Shown piece by piece: positions 26,916-35,757 of a stretch of 64,000 bases of DNA; the stretch's first letter is position 1; the number at the start of each line of letters is the position of its first letter. A program made the position numbers and the translations under genes. Below the pieces are notes generated by a model that saw nothing but the letters and a program-made list of their open reading frames with translations, had not been told where the DNA came from and did not search any database. Origin of the DNA: Corynebacterium sp. p3-SID1056 (GTDB lineage Bacteria > Actinomycetota > Actinomycetes > Mycobacteriales > Mycobacteriaceae); assembly GCF_025152525.1 (NCBI RefSeq), contig NZ_JALXXL010000006.1, positions 62,001-126,000 on the forward strand. Reading direction: 5' to 3'.

Positions 26916-28381
26916 TAGCGCGCGTAGGGGTCGCGCACGCCGATCATCTGCACCTCGGTGTACTCCAGCATGCCCTCGAGCGAGCCCTCGCGGCCCAGGC
27001 CGGAGGCCTTGACCCCGCCGAAGGGGATGGAGGCATCCGAGACCACGCCGGTGTTGTAGCCCACTAGGCCAAACTCCAGGTGGTCGGAGGCGCGCCACAT
27101 CACGTCCGGGTCCTCGGAGAAGACATAGGAGGCGAGCCCGTACTCGGTGTCGTTGGCCATCGCCCAGGCTTCCTGCTCGGTACTGAAAGTAAAGATCGGG
27201 GCGATCGGGCCGAAGATTTCCTCGCGGAACACCTTCGCATCCGTCGAGGCTCCGGTGATCACGGTCGGCTCGAAGAAGAAGCCCTTGCCCTCAACGGCCT
27301 TGCCCCCGGTGAGGATGGTGCCGCCGTGGGCCACCGCATCGTCGACAAGCACCTGCATGTGCTCCTGCGCCTTCTTTTCCACCAGCGGGCCGACATCGAC
27401 GCCTTCGTCCATGCCGTTGCCTACCTTCAGCTCGCCGACTGCCGTGGCCAGCTTGGTGGCAAACTCCTCCGCAATGGACTCGTGGACGAGGATGCGGTTG
27501 GCGGCTGTGCAGGCCTCGCCGATGTTGCGCATCTTCGCGGCCTTCACGCCCTCGACGGCACCGTCGATGTCGGCGTCTGCACACACAATCGCGGGCGCAT
27601 TGCCACCCAGCTCAAGCGAAACTTTCACGACGTTGTCCGCGGCGAGCTTCATCAAGGCGGATCCGACCGGGGTGGAGCCGGTGAACGAGAGCTTGCGGCA
27701 ACGGGGATCTTTCAGGATCGGTTCCGAGACGTCGGAAGCAGACTTCGCAGAGACGAGGTTGATCACGCCCGCCGGCACGCCCGCCTCTTCCATGGTCTGC
27801 ACGAAGTACTGCATGGTCAACGGGGTCAGCTTGGCCGGCTTGATCACCACGGTATTGCCCGCTGCCAAAGCAGGCGCGATCTTACGCGTGGCCATAGAAA
27901 GCGGGAAGTTCCAGGGCGTGATGAGCAGGCAGGGGCCGACGGGTTTGCGCACCGTGACCATGCGGTTGCCCTTCGCCGGGTAGCGGTTGGTGTGGCCGAA
28001 GAAGTGGTTGGCCTCCTCGGAGAACCACAACAGGTAGTCCGCACCGTAGTCCACCTCGCCGAGCGCTTCGGTGTAGGACTTCCCCATCTCCGTGGTCATG
28101 ATGGCCGCAAATGCTTCCTTGCGCTCCTTGACCAGATCGTAGCCCTTGCGAAGGATCTCGGCGCGCTCGCGCGGCGACGTGTGCGCCCACGTCTTCTGTG
28201 CCTCGTCTGCGGCAGCGAGCGCGTCGAGCGCGTCCTCGCGGGTGCCGGAGGCCATCGTGGCGATGACCTCTTCGGTGGCGGGGTTGAGCACCTCGTACGT
28301 CTCGCCTTGTGCACCGTCGCGCCACTCGCCATTGATGTACAGGTGCGTGTTGACCTCGCCCAAGATGTGTTGGATGTCCAT
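26912..28381 (-). CDS. gabD: Succinate-semialdehyde dehydrogenase (aldehyde dehydrogenase family)
   Basis: 489 residues. Oxidises succinate semialdehyde to succinate, the end of GABA catabolism. ALDH motifs: LITPWNFPLSMATRKI (cofactor), LELGGNAPAIV with the general-base Glu, and GEACTAANR with the nucleophilic Cys. Overall it resembles GabD/SSADH more than other aldehyde dehydrogenases; no GABA transaminase is in the window, so the substrate is inferred. GAGGAA precedes the ATG. Divergent from the ImmA/IrrE gene. Confidence 0.85.
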   Translation of the reverse strand: MDIQHILGEVNTHLYINGEWRDGAQGETYEVLNPATEEVIATMASGTREDALDALAAADEAQKTWAHTSPRERAEILRKGYDLVKERKEAFAAIMTTEMGKSYTEALGEVDYGADYLLWFSEEANHFFGHTNRYPAKGNRMVTVRKPVGPCLLITPWNFPLSMATRKIAPALAAGNTVVIKPAKLTPLTMQYFVQTMEEAGVPAGVINLVSAKSASDVSEPILKDPRCRKLSFTGSTPVGSALMKLAADNVVKVSLELGGNAPAIVCADADIDGAVEGVKAAKMRNIGEACTAANRILVHESIAEEFATKLATAVGELKVGNGMDEGVDVGPLVEKKAQEHMQVLVDDAVAHGGTILTGGKAVEGKGFFFEPTVITGASTDAKVFREEIFGPIAPIFTFSTEQEAWAMANDTEYGLASYVFSEDPDVMWRASDHLEFGLVGYNTGVVSDASIPFGGVKASGLGREGSLEGMLEYTEVQMIGVRDPYARY

Positions 28382-28496
28382 AAAGTGTTCCTCATTTCAC
28401 TAGGTACCGTCTTGTTACCGGTTTACCAGAGCGAAACCGATAGGGCTTTCGAACACTGCAGAATCTATGTTGGCCCCCTCCAGTACCTTGACGGCC

Positions 28497-29444
28497 ATGG
28501 ATTTCAACACAGACACCGTAGACGCTGTCCTCGCAGACCTGCTTCGCCGCTTAAGCAACCCAGAGCTCATTGCCGAGAAGTACGCGGACATGCTGCGCGC
28601 AGTGATCGTTCGCCCGCCGCAACTGTCCCCGTTTAACGCGTTCCTCGTAGAGCAGCAGCGACCAGGTGCCAGCCCGATGCTACGACTGAACGAGTGGCAG
28701 GAATACGGACGGCAGCCAAAACCCAACGTGCCAGCCGTGCTGATCCTCCAGCCTTTCGCCCCAGTCATCCCGGTCTACGAGTTCCGTGACACTGAGCCGA
28801 TCCCCTACTTCGATGGCGAAGTGCTCGAGCAGCCCCCATCGTTTACCGCAGTCACAGCAGGCGGCGTCGACGCGGCGGACGTTGTGCGCACTCTCGTGGA
28901 CCACGCGTGCCACATCGGCGCCGATGTCCACGCGGTTCACGTCGGAGAGCGACTTGGCGGTGACGTGCGCCGAGAAAACCGTGGAACCCGAGTCATCAAG
29001 CGCACGCACGTGGAGCACCATTTTCGGCTCATCTTCTATGTCCGTTACCAGAGCCAGGCCGAACCTGCTGTCCAGTGCGCCACCTTGGTCCACGAGTTCG
29101 CGCACATCCTTCTCGGGCACCTCGGCCCGATGAACGATGCTCCCGGCGCACCCCAACGCTGGACTCCGGAGCAACGGGAGCGACTCTTTCTGTCGAAGGA
29201 GATCAAGGAGCTCGAAGCGGAAACGGTGGCCTACCTCGTCTGCTCGCGTCTGGGGATTCGCCCGAATTCCCCGGAATACCTTGCCGGCTACGTTGGGGAC
29301 ATGATCGCGGCCAGCGGCACCTGGCCCGCCCAGATGTCGATTACAAAAGTGCTGGAGACGACGCACGCGATCGAGGAGCTGCTCGGGGATTATGCACGCA
29401 TTCGACACCGGGCGGCGATCCGCACGTCGGAACGTTTGGCCTAG
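28497..29444 (+). CDS. ImmA/IrrE-family zinc metallopeptidase-like protein
   Basis: 315 residues. The N-terminal half (PFNAFLVEQQRPGAS, QEYGRQPKPNVPAVLILQPF) resembles the DNA-binding-like region seen before DUF955 domains. The C-terminal half has the zincin motif HEFAHILLGH (about residues 199-208) and a downstream Glu-rich helix KEIKELEAETVAYLVC that supplies the third ligand. ImmA and IrrE cleave HTH repressors; a target cannot be named as no HTH partner or phage gene is adjacent. ATG 28497 is 7 nt after TACCTT (28484-28489); an ATG at 28467 would add 10 residues. Confidence 0.75.
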   Translation: MDFNTDTVDAVLADLLRRLSNPELIAEKYADMLRAVIVRPPQLSPFNAFLVEQQRPGASPMLRLNEWQEYGRQPKPNVPAVLILQPFAPVIPVYEFRDTEPIPYFDGEVLEQPPSFTAVTAGGVDAADVVRTLVDHACHIGADVHAVHVGERLGGDVRRENRGTRVIKRTHVEHHFRLIFYVRYQSQAEPAVQCATLVHEFAHILLGHLGPMNDAPGAPQRWTPEQRERLFLSKEIKELEAETVAYLVCSRLGIRPNSPEYLAGYVGDMIAASGTWPAQMSITKVLETTHAIEELLGDYARIRHRAAIRTSERLA

Positions 29445-29458
29445 CAGCACAGGTGGGA

Positions 29459-29464
29459 TATACT
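29459..29464 (+). promoter_or_regulatory. -10 box of rplY
   Basis: TATACT, with TTTGGC 18 nt upstream (29435-29440) as a plausible -35. Transcription would start near 29471, giving a 5' leader of about 150 nt, long for this genome where most neighbours look leaderless. Confidence 0.6.
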
Positions 29465-29529
29465 TGCACGGTCTCGGCGAGGGCTTTAAAAGCCGTTATC
29501 GACGCGATATGTATCCAGACTTATTTTTC

Positions 29530-29581
29530 AAGCCTGCGATCACTCGACGAGCACCTGTTCCGATCAAGTGGTCGCAGGCTT
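29530..29581 (+). promoter_or_regulatory. Long-stem hairpin in the rplY leader
   Basis: AAGCCTGCGATCAC (29530-29543) pairs with GTGGTCGCAGGCTT (29568-29581): 13 Watson-Crick pairs plus one U-G, loop 24 nt, followed by only a short T run, and ending 40 nt before the rplY ATG. A smaller hairpin GGCTTTAAAAGCC lies just after the predicted start of transcription (about 29483-29495). The arrangement fits a transcription attenuator or a binding site for autoregulation by the ribosomal protein; neither is proven. Confidence 0.55.
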
Positions 29582-29621
29582 TTCCTGTGGCCCAAATACT
29601 ACAAAGTACAAGGAGTCACAC

Positions 29622-30263
29622 ATGGCTGTTACCCCGATCCTGGTCAAGGTTGAAAAGCGCGAAGAGTTTGGCAAGGGTGCCGCGCGCCGTCTGCGCCGCG
29701 AAGGCCGCATCCCCGGCGTCCTCTACGAGGCCGGCATCGACAACGTGCACTTCTCCGTGGACCGCATCGAGATCTCCGCGATCATCCGCAACGAGGGCGT
29801 CAACGCCATTCTCGAGCTCGAGTACGAGGGCGAGAAGCTGCTCTGCATGGTCAAGCACGTCGACCAGAACGTCCTGAGCCTGGATATCGACCACATCGAC
29901 GTCCTGGGCATTAAGCGCGGCGAGAAGGTCAACGTCGAGGTCCCGGTCGTCACCACTGGCGAGGCACACCCGGACGCTGTGGTCCTGGTGGAGAACGACC
30001 TCATCGAGATCGAGATCGACGCCCTGAGCATCCCGGACGAGCTCGAGGTTTCCATCGAGGGCAAGGAAATCGGCGACCAGATCCTGGCTGGCGACGTTGC
30101 CCTGCCGGAGGGCGCAGAGCTGCTCTCCGACCCGGAGGACCTGCTGGTCAACTTCACCTACGAGCAGGTTGATGAGGAGCTCGAGGAGGCTGCCGAGGAG
30201 GCCGAGGAGGGCGGCGCCGAGGCCGGTGCCGAGTCCGTCGAGGAAGGTGCTTCCGAGGAGTAA
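29622..30263 (+). CDS. rplY: Ribosomal protein L25 / general stress protein CTC
   Basis: 213 residues: an N-terminal 5S rRNA-binding L25 domain (FGKGAARRLRREGRIPGVLY) and the C-terminal TL5/CTC domain, ending in an acidic tail rich in Glu and Ala (about 185-213). ATG 29622 follows AAGGAG (29610-29615). It is the usual neighbour of pth; here a terminator separates them, and pth has its own promoter. Confidence 0.96.
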   Translation: MAVTPILVKVEKREEFGKGAARRLRREGRIPGVLYEAGIDNVHFSVDRIEISAIIRNEGVNAILELEYEGEKLLCMVKHVDQNVLSLDIDHIDVLGIKRGEKVNVEVPVVTTGEAHPDAVVLVENDLIEIEIDALSIPDELEVSIEGKEIGDQILAGDVALPEGAELLSDPEDLLVNFTYEQVDEELEEAAEEAEEGGAEAGAESVEEGASEE

Positions 30264-30278
30264 ATCCTTACGAAGTTT

Positions 30279-30307
30279 CGCCCACTGTGCTTTCGCAGTG
30301 GGCGTTT
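30279..30307 (+). terminator. Intrinsic terminator of rplY
   Basis: CGCCCACTG (30279-30287) and CAGTGGGCG (30296-30304) form a 9-bp stem with an 8-nt loop, followed by TTTCTTT. Confidence 0.9.
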
Positions 30308-30322
30308 CTTTATGCTTGGGGT

Positions 30323-30880
30323 GTGTCTTCCTCCCCTATTTTAGTTGTTGGCCTGGGCAACCCAGGCCCGAAATATGCAGGTACCCGCCACAATGCGGGC
30401 ATCGCGCTTATCGACGAGCTGTGCTCCCGCGCCACGCCCATGCCCGCACAGCTTGCGGCACACAAGCGCACGAATACGGAGGTCGCCGAGCTCGCCGCCG
30501 GCCGGCTCCTGCGCAACCGACAAGTGATCCTGGCGCGCACCCGCGCCTACATGAACCTCTCCGGCGGTCCCGTCAAAGCCCTTGCCGACTATTTCCGCGT
30601 GCACACAGAGGACGTGTTCGTCGCCTATGACGAACTCGACCTGGACCTGGGGCAGGTCAAGCTACGCAAGGGTGGTGGCGACCACGGGCACAACGGCCTG
30701 AAATCAGTCACAAAGTCCCTGGGCGGCAAGCCCTACCACAAACTGGCGATTGGGATCGGGCGCCCGCCGGGAAGAATGGCCCCTGCCGACTACGTGCTCA
30801 AGCCCTTTTCTGCCAAAGAACAGATCGATCTCGCAATCGCCGCCGCCGATGCCGCAGACCTGTGGCTCGAATCCGTATAA
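30323..30880 (+). CDS. pth: Peptidyl-tRNA hydrolase, copy 1
   Basis: 185 residues. Releases tRNA from prematurely dropped peptidyl-tRNA. Conserved and catalytic residues are present: GLGNPGPKY, TRHNAG (catalytic His), ARTRAYMNLSG, DELDL (Asp) and HNGLKS (Asn). GTG 30323 is 6 nt after a TATGCT -10 box (30311-30316), so this gene is leaderless although the rplY terminator lies just upstream. A second Pth gene lies 1.7 kb further on. Confidence 0.95.
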   Translation: MSSSPILVVGLGNPGPKYAGTRHNAGIALIDELCSRATPMPAQLAAHKRTNTEVAELAAGRLLRNRQVILARTRAYMNLSGGPVKALADYFRVHTEDVFVAYDELDLDLGQVKLRKGGGDHGHNGLKSVTKSLGGKPYHKLAIGIGRPPGRMAPADYVLKPFSAKEQIDLAIAAADAADLWLESV

Positions 30881-30889
30881 ATTAGGGGC

Positions 30890-31717
30890 ATGCGTCTAGT
30901 CACACTGCGAGTCCCCGACCACGATCTCACCGTCGCCGCGCGCGTGGAATCCGACACCACCGCTGTCACGTTCCCGGGCTACCCGGACGTCGGTGCCCTC
31001 CTGAAGGCCGGCGACAGCTCGGCGTGGCAGGAAGGCGAGCGAGTCGAGTTCACCCTGGAGCAGCTAGCCCCCGTGATCCCGCGGCCGGGCAAGATCATTT
31101 GCGTTGGCCTCAACTACGCCAAGCACATCGAGGAAATGGGACATGAGCGCCCCGACGTCCCCACCCTGTTCATCAAGTTCCCCGAGGCACTCATCGGCCC
31201 CTACGACGACACTGAAGTGCCGAGCTTCAACGCCGACACGCTCGATTTCGAGGGCGAGCTCGCCGTGGTGGTTGGGAAATATGCCCGCCACGTCAAAGAG
31301 GCTGAGGCATCCGCACATATCGCCGGATATTCACTCATCAACGACTACACCCAGCGCCACATCCAAAAGCGCACCAAACAGTGGCACCAGGGAAAATCCC
31401 TCGAAAAGACTGCTGGGTTCGGCCCCTGGCTGGACACCGAGTGGGCACCCGGCCCCCTGCTCACCACCACCGTCAACGGCGAGATCATGCAACAGGCCCC
31501 CACCGACGACCTGGTGTTCTCGCCGGCGAAGCTCATCGAGTTCATCTCGCATCTCTACCCGCTTGAGCCCGGTGACGTGATTGCCACCGGCACCCCGGCG
31601 GGCGTGGGGCATGCGAGAAACCCGCAGCGCTACCTCGCCGACGGTGACACCGTACGAGTGGAGATCGAGGGCCTCGGCGCGATCGAGAACACCACCCGCG
31701 TCTACCCGGCCAAGTAG
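30890..31717 (+). CDS. Fumarylacetoacetate hydrolase (FAH) family protein
   Basis: 275 residues. C-terminal FAH domain with [17 protein letters not shown] at about 68-84, metal ligands in [14 protein letters not shown] (E-x-E), [31 protein letters not shown] and [15 protein letters not shown]. The family hydrolyses or decarboxylates acylpyruvate-type compounds such as 2-hydroxyhepta-2,4-diene-1,7-dioate; the substrate here is not determinable. TAAATT (30878-30883), overlapping the pth stop, lies 6 nt before the ATG. The end overlaps the convergent nitronate monooxygenase gene by 16 nt. Confidence 0.9.
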   Translation: MRLVTLRVPDHDLTVAARVESDTTAVTFPGYPDVGALLKAGDSSAWQEGERVEFTLEQLAPVIPRPGKIICVGLNYAKHIEEMGHERPDVPTLFIKFPEALIGPYDDTEVPSFNADTLDFEGELAVVVGKYARHVKEAEASAHIAGYSLINDYTQRHIQKRTKQWHQGKSLEKTAGFGPWLDTEWAPGPLLTTTVNGEIMQQAPTDDLVFSPAKLIEFISHLYPLEPGDVIATGTPAGVGHARNPQRYLADGDTVRVEIEGLGAIENTTRVYPAK

Positions 31718-32607
31718 GCTTCGATCTCCTTCGCCGGGGCTTCCATGAGCTCGCCGCGATCCTTGCCCACCAGGCAGTAGTCCGCGTCGGGCGTCATCGG
31801 ACGCAGGTAGGGGTAGATCGGCGGCATGTCACGGTAGCGCTGGGTTAGCTCGTTCTCTATCCCGCGCGCAGGCCGCCCGGAAAAAGCCCGACTCACCACG
31901 GTGCGTCGATCAGTGCGCAGCAATTCCCGGTTGCGCGGGCTCGTGCCTGCCTCATCAGCTAAGAGGAACGCCGTGCCACAAGCAACAGCATCAGCCCCCA
32001 AACCAAGGAGCCGCTCCACGTCCTCCGGCCCACGCACCCCGCCCGCGGCAATGAATGGCACGCCCAGCTCTGCGACCTCCTCCACGATGGTGTCCAGATA
32101 CAGCGTGTCCGGCACCTCTTCCGGCGACCAGGTGCTGCGGTGCCCGCCGGCCTCCAGCCCCTGCACGATCAGGCCGTCGGCGTTCCACAGATCGCCCATC
32201 GCCTCCCGCGCGTCCTCGATGCGAGTCACCGTCACCCAGACTTCCGAACCCACCGAGTGCAGCCGCTCGACGTGCTCCGGGTGAAGTGGCCCGAAGGTCG
32301 TGCTCACGATCGGTGGTGCCGTTTCAACTACGAGCTCGAACTTCTCCTCGAAACCGCTGGTGACATCGGCCTGTGGGACCTTTGCGCCGAGCTCGGCGGC
32401 GACCATCTCGACGTCGATAAGCGAGGGCTCCGGCTGCGGCATGAAGAGGTTGACACCAAAAGGCGGCTCGCACTGCCTCAGCCACGTGCGGGCGTGGTCG
32501 ACGGTGCAGGTGCCCAGCGCCAAGAAGCCGAAGGTCACGGCGTTGACCAGCGCTGGTGTGGTTGGGCCTCCGGCCATTGGTGCGGCGACGATGCGTGGAA
32601 GTTCCAT
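31702..32607 (-). CDS. Nitronate monooxygenase-like FMN enzyme
   Basis: 301 residues, TIM barrel. [15 protein letters not shown] at the N-terminus, [12 protein letters not shown] (GGH loop) and [20 protein letters not shown] plus [14 protein letters not shown] (FMN phosphate binding) are the family pattern. It oxidises alkyl nitronates such as propionate 3-nitronate to carbonyl compounds and nitrite. ATG 32607 is the start of conservation; longer reading would run through the divergent pth2. An NAD(P)H-FMN reductase-like gene is nearby but not in the same unit. Confidence 0.85.
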   Translation of the reverse strand: MELPRIVAAPMAGGPTTPALVNAVTFGFLALGTCTVDHARTWLRQCEPPFGVNLFMPQPEPSLIDVEMVAAELGAKVPQADVTSGFEEKFELVVETAPPIVSTTFGPLHPEHVERLHSVGSEVWVTVTRIEDAREAMGDLWNADGLIVQGLEAGGHRSTWSPEEVPDTLYLDTIVEEVAELGVPFIAAGGVRGPEDVERLLGLGADAVACGTAFLLADEAGTSPRNRELLRTDRRTVVSRAFSGRPARGIENELTQRYRDMPPIYPYLRPMTPDADYCLVGKDRGELMEAPAKEIEAYLAG

Positions 32608-32623
32608 GGTTATGCTTGTCCTC

Positions 32624-33196
32624 GTGTTCGATTTTCTCAAGCGTTTCCGCTCTCCGTCTCCCGCGACCGAGTGGCTCGTGGTTGGTTTGGGCAACCCTGG
32701 CCCCGAGTACGAGACCACCAAGCACAACGTCGGTGCCCTCGCTGTCGACCAGTCTGCCAAAAACTTAGCCCCGGTGCGGGGCGTCAAGGCGACGGTGCAG
32801 CATATTGGCGACGTCGCGTGGGTGCGGCCCACCACGTTCATGAATCTTTCCGGCGAGGCTGTCGGCCCCCTCGCACAGCAGCTCGGGGTCGCGCCGGAGT
32901 GCATCGTAGTGATCCACGACGAGCTCGATCTTCCCGCTGGCACAGTGCGCATTAAGCTCGGCGGGAACGAAAACGGGCATAACGGGCTCAAGTCCATCTC
33001 CGAGCACCTGGGCACCCGCGATTACGTGCGCGTGCGCGTCGGGATCGGCCGTCCGCCGAAGGGAGTCCCTGTCCCCGATTGGGTGCTTGGCCCCCTAGGC
33101 GGCAAAGAGGCGATCGAGACCGCCGCCGAGGCGGCCCGCCTCGTGTGCTCGCGGGGTATAAGTTCAGCCCAAAACGAGATCCACGCGAGGAGTTAG
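32624..33196 (+). CDS. pth2: Peptidyl-tRNA hydrolase, copy 2
   Basis: 190 residues (type I Pth fold despite the symbol, which marks only the second copy). A short basic extension MFDFLKRFRSPSPATEW precedes VVGLGNPGPEYETTKHNVG; the catalytic His, DELDL and HNGLKS are intact. It differs from copy 1 over most of its length, so it is an old paralog rather than a recent duplicate. GTG 32624 is 7 nt after TATGCT (32611-32616), the same -10 sequence as copy 1. The ATGs at 32606 and 32612 would put the start inside this box. The stop overlaps the convergent reductase by 4 nt. Confidence 0.93.
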   Translation: MFDFLKRFRSPSPATEWLVVGLGNPGPEYETTKHNVGALAVDQSAKNLAPVRGVKATVQHIGDVAWVRPTTFMNLSGEAVGPLAQQLGVAPECIVVIHDELDLPAGTVRIKLGGNENGHNGLKSISEHLGTRDYVRVRVGIGRPPKGVPVPDWVLGPLGGKEAIETAAEAARLVCSRGISSAQNEIHARS

Positions 33197-33720
33197 GCCA
33201 GCGCCTGCTCGATGTCGCCGAGCACCGTGGTCAAGTCCTTGTTTTTCTGGCTGCGCGGGGTTGGGAAGTCGTCGAAAAGCGAAAGGGCGACCTGGTTGCG
33301 CACGCCGAACATGGAGAAGTTGGCGACGATCTGCCGCCAGTGCTCCACTGCGCGCACGGCCCCGTCAGCGCCGTAACCGACGAAGGCCACGGGCTTGCCG
33401 GCCCACTCCCCGCCCAGGGAATCAAACGCATTCTTCATCGGCCCCGGCACCGAGTGGTTGTATTCCGGGGTGACGAAGATGAAGCCGTCGCAGGCGTCCA
33501 CTGCAGCCGACCATGCGGTCGTGGCCTCGTCAGCGTACTGCTTGTTTGCCGCCCCGGGAACTGTTTCCGCCTCCAGCAGCGGGACACGGAACTCTGCGAG
33601 ATCGAGCAGTGTGTACTCGTAGCCCTCGCGGCCTGCTGCGTTGTCCATGACCCACTTGGCCACGGATTCACCTGCGCGTCCCTTGCGGATGGAACCGAGG
33701 ATGACACCGATCTTCATCAT
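33193..33720 (-). CDS. NAD(P)H-dependent FMN reductase / quinone reductase
   Basis: 175 residues, flavodoxin-like fold. Phosphate-binding loop GVILGSIRKGRAGESVAKWV and the FMN-contacting loop FVTPEYNHSVPGPMKNAFD are the signature of the ArsH/YieF/SsuE-type reductases. Reduces FMN, quinones or azo dyes. GGAG precedes ATG 33720; ATG 33717 is equally possible. The upstream neighbour on the same strand is ktrA, 54 nt away. Confidence 0.9.
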   Translation of the reverse strand: MMKIGVILGSIRKGRAGESVAKWVMDNAAGREGYEYTLLDLAEFRVPLLEAETVPGAANKQYADEATTAWSAAVDACDGFIFVTPEYNHSVPGPMKNAFDSLGGEWAGKPVAFVGYGADGAVRAVEHWRQIVANFSMFGVRNQVALSLFDDFPTPRSQKNKDLTTVLGDIEQALA

Positions 33721-33774
33721 TGTTCTCCTTCACCAGACATTTGTTGACGTGTCTACATTGGGTGCAAGCCCAGT

Positions 33775-34455
33775 CTAACACCGTGAGAACTTTTCCAGGT
33801 CTGCCGGGCTGCCCGCGGCGACGATGAGATCGGAGCGGCTGAGCTCGACGCCGGCAGCAAGTGGAACCCACTGCCCTTCTGCCTTCCGCACCGAAACCAG
33901 TTGGACGTGGAAGGCTCTCCACACCTGGGCGGGATCGAGGGGCTTTCCCACCACTGCAGCCGGCGGGCACAGCTTCGTTACGCCGTAGTTCTCCGCAATC
34001 TCCGCGAAATCCTGGAAGTACCCGCTTAACAGGTGCGCCACGCGCCGGCCAGTGTCGCGTTCCGGGCGCACCACATGGTGCACACCGATCTGGGCGAGGA
34101 TGCGTGCATGCGCCTCCGAGTCCGCCTTCGCCCAAATGTCCTTGACCCCCATCTCGACCAGGTTGGAGGCGGTCAGGATCGACTCCTCCAAGTGCGAGCC
34201 GATCGCCACGACGACGCGTTCGACTTCCTCGATACCTAACTGCCTGAGGGCCTCCGGGTCGGTGGTATCGGCGATGAGTGTTTCGGTCAGCGCGGAAGCC
34301 TGCTCGCGAACCTCCTTTTCTCCGATGTCGATGCCGAGGACCTCGACGCCGTTGTCCATCAGTTCGCGAGCCAGCGCAGTGCCAAACCTTCCAAGACCGA
34401 TCACCGCGACAGGGGGAATATCGATGAGTGCGCGGTTGCGCAGAAATTTAGCCAA
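33775..34455 (-). CDS. ktrA: Potassium uptake regulatory subunit KtrA (TrkA-N)
   Basis: 226 residues: RCK_N domain with GLGRFGTALARELMDNG (GxGxxG) and acidic E/D at the end of strand 2 (VLGIDIGEKEV), then an RCK_C domain (about 140-226). Binds nucleotides and gates the membrane subunit. Its start overlaps the ktrB end by 8 nt, so translation is coupled. Confidence 0.93.
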   Translation of the reverse strand: MAKFLRNRALIDIPPVAVIGLGRFGTALARELMDNGVEVLGIDIGEKEVREQASALTETLIADTTDPEALRQLGIEEVERVVVAIGSHLEESILTASNLVEMGVKDIWAKADSEAHARILAQIGVHHVVRPERDTGRRVAHLLSGYFQDFAEIAENYGVTKLCPPAAVVGKPLDPAQVWRAFHVQLVSVRKAEGQWVPLAAGVELSRSDLIVAAGSPADLEKFSRC

Positions 34456-35749
34456 TGAAGGGCCTTTCTTCGGGGTAGCTGAAGCGCCGGTCGACTGTCC
34501 GCGCCGCCAACGCCGCCACCAGCGTGGTTGGGCCGACTCGGCCCAGGTACATGATCAGGCAGAGCACGACTTTCGACGTTGCCGAAAGCTCCGCGGTAAT
34601 ACCCGTGGACAGCCCAGAGGTAGCAAAGGCGGAGATAACTTCGAAGGTCACCTGGTCCGCCGTAAACTGCGGGTCAAAAATGCGCAACGTCGCCACACCC
34701 ACGACAACCACCGCCACGCCGGCCGCGCTCAACGCGAGCGCCTGCCGGGTCACCGTGTGCGGCACGCTGCGGTGCCCGATAGTAGTCACGGTTTGCCCAC
34801 GAAACTCGGCGGCCATCGCGGCAAGCAAGACACAAAACGTGGTCACCTTGACCCCGCCCGCGGTACCTGCTGACCCTCCGCCCAAGAACATGAGCATGTC
34901 CGTGCCCATGAGCGTGATCGGGTGCGCCTGCCCATAGTCCACGGCGTTAAACCCCGCCGTGCGAGGTGAAGCTGACGCGAAGAAGGCATTCAGCAGCTTC
35001 TGCCCCAGCGGCATCGATGAGAGCACACCGTGCCATTCTGCAAGAGCGAAGAAGAGCATCCCCATCGTCAACAGCATCGCCGTGGCCCACAGCGTCATCC
35101 GCGCGGTCATAGAAACCTTGCGGCGAACCAGCTCTGCCCACACAGGAAAACCCAAACCACCGCCGATCAGCGCCGCGGCCAGCGGCAGGAGGATCCACGC
35201 GTCGGCGGAGAATGACACAAGGTTGTCACTATGCGTGGAAAAGCCCGCATTATTAAAGGCGGAGATGGCGTGAAAGACCCCCTCCCACGCCGCTTGAGGG
35301 AAGGAGTACCCGTACCCAAGCATCAGGCGCGCACCAATTGCCACTGCAATAGTGGCCTCTGCCACCGCGGTAAACGTGAAGGTAAAGATGAGGGTCCGAC
35401 GAATACCCCCAGACGTAATCGGCCGCCCTTCGTAGGCTCCGGTTTTGCGCGCCTTAAAGCTGATGCGGCCGGTGAGCAAGTACCCGGACAGCGAGGCCAG
35501 CGACATAATGCCGAGCCCGCCAAGTTGAATCAGCACGAGGATAATTACTTGGCCCGCAGGGTGGAAAAACGTGGCTGTATCCTCCACGACAAGACCGGTG
35601 AGCGAGACTGCCGACGTCGCCGTGAACAGGGCAGAAAGAAACGAGGCGCCTCCCGCAAAGGGCATCATCAACAGGACGCTTCCCACAATGATGAGCAGGA
35701 GAAACCCGAAGGCAGTGAGCCGCGCGGGGCTCGCAAGCAACTGCTTCAC
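34448..35749 (-). CDS. ktrB: Potassium uptake membrane subunit KtrB (TrkH family)
   Basis: 433 residues with four repeated M1-P-M2 units. Selectivity-filter-like segments with the conserved Gly: SAVSLTGLVVEDTA, SAFNNAGFSTHSDN, SPRTAGFNAVDYG and SAFATSGLSTGIT. K+/Na+-coupled uptake with KtrA. GTG 35749 is 8 nt after TATAGT (35763-35758 on the minus strand), a leaderless start. Divergent from prfC. Confidence 0.95.
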   Translation of the reverse strand: MKQLLASPARLTAFGFLLLIIVGSVLLMMPFAGGASFLSALFTATSAVSLTGLVVEDTATFFHPAGQVIILVLIQLGGLGIMSLASLSGYLLTGRISFKARKTGAYEGRPITSGGIRRTLIFTFTFTAVAEATIAVAIGARLMLGYGYSFPQAAWEGVFHAISAFNNAGFSTHSDNLVSFSADAWILLPLAAALIGGGLGFPVWAELVRRKVSMTARMTLWATAMLLTMGMLFFALAEWHGVLSSMPLGQKLLNAFFASASPRTAGFNAVDYGQAHPITLMGTDMLMFLGGGSAGTAGGVKVTTFCVLLAAMAAEFRGQTVTTIGHRSVPHTVTRQALALSAAGVAVVVVGVATLRIFDPQFTADQVTFEVISAFATSGLSTGITAELSATSKVVLCLIMYLGRVGPTTLVAALAARTVDRRFSYPEERPFIG

Positions 35750-35757
35750 GTTCTCGA

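Noticed and set aside
27080..28636. 518-codon frame antisense to gabD
   Set aside because: Complement of an intact aldehyde dehydrogenase and running into the next gene's promoter.
29530..29581. Hairpin before rplY as an ordinary terminator of the ImmA-like gene
   Set aside because: It lies 70 nt or more downstream of the rplY promoter, the loop is 24 nt and the T run is short, so it belongs to the rplY leader.
30323..33196. The two pth genes as a duplicated assembly segment
   Set aside because: The two sequences differ over most of their length and lie in different local contexts.
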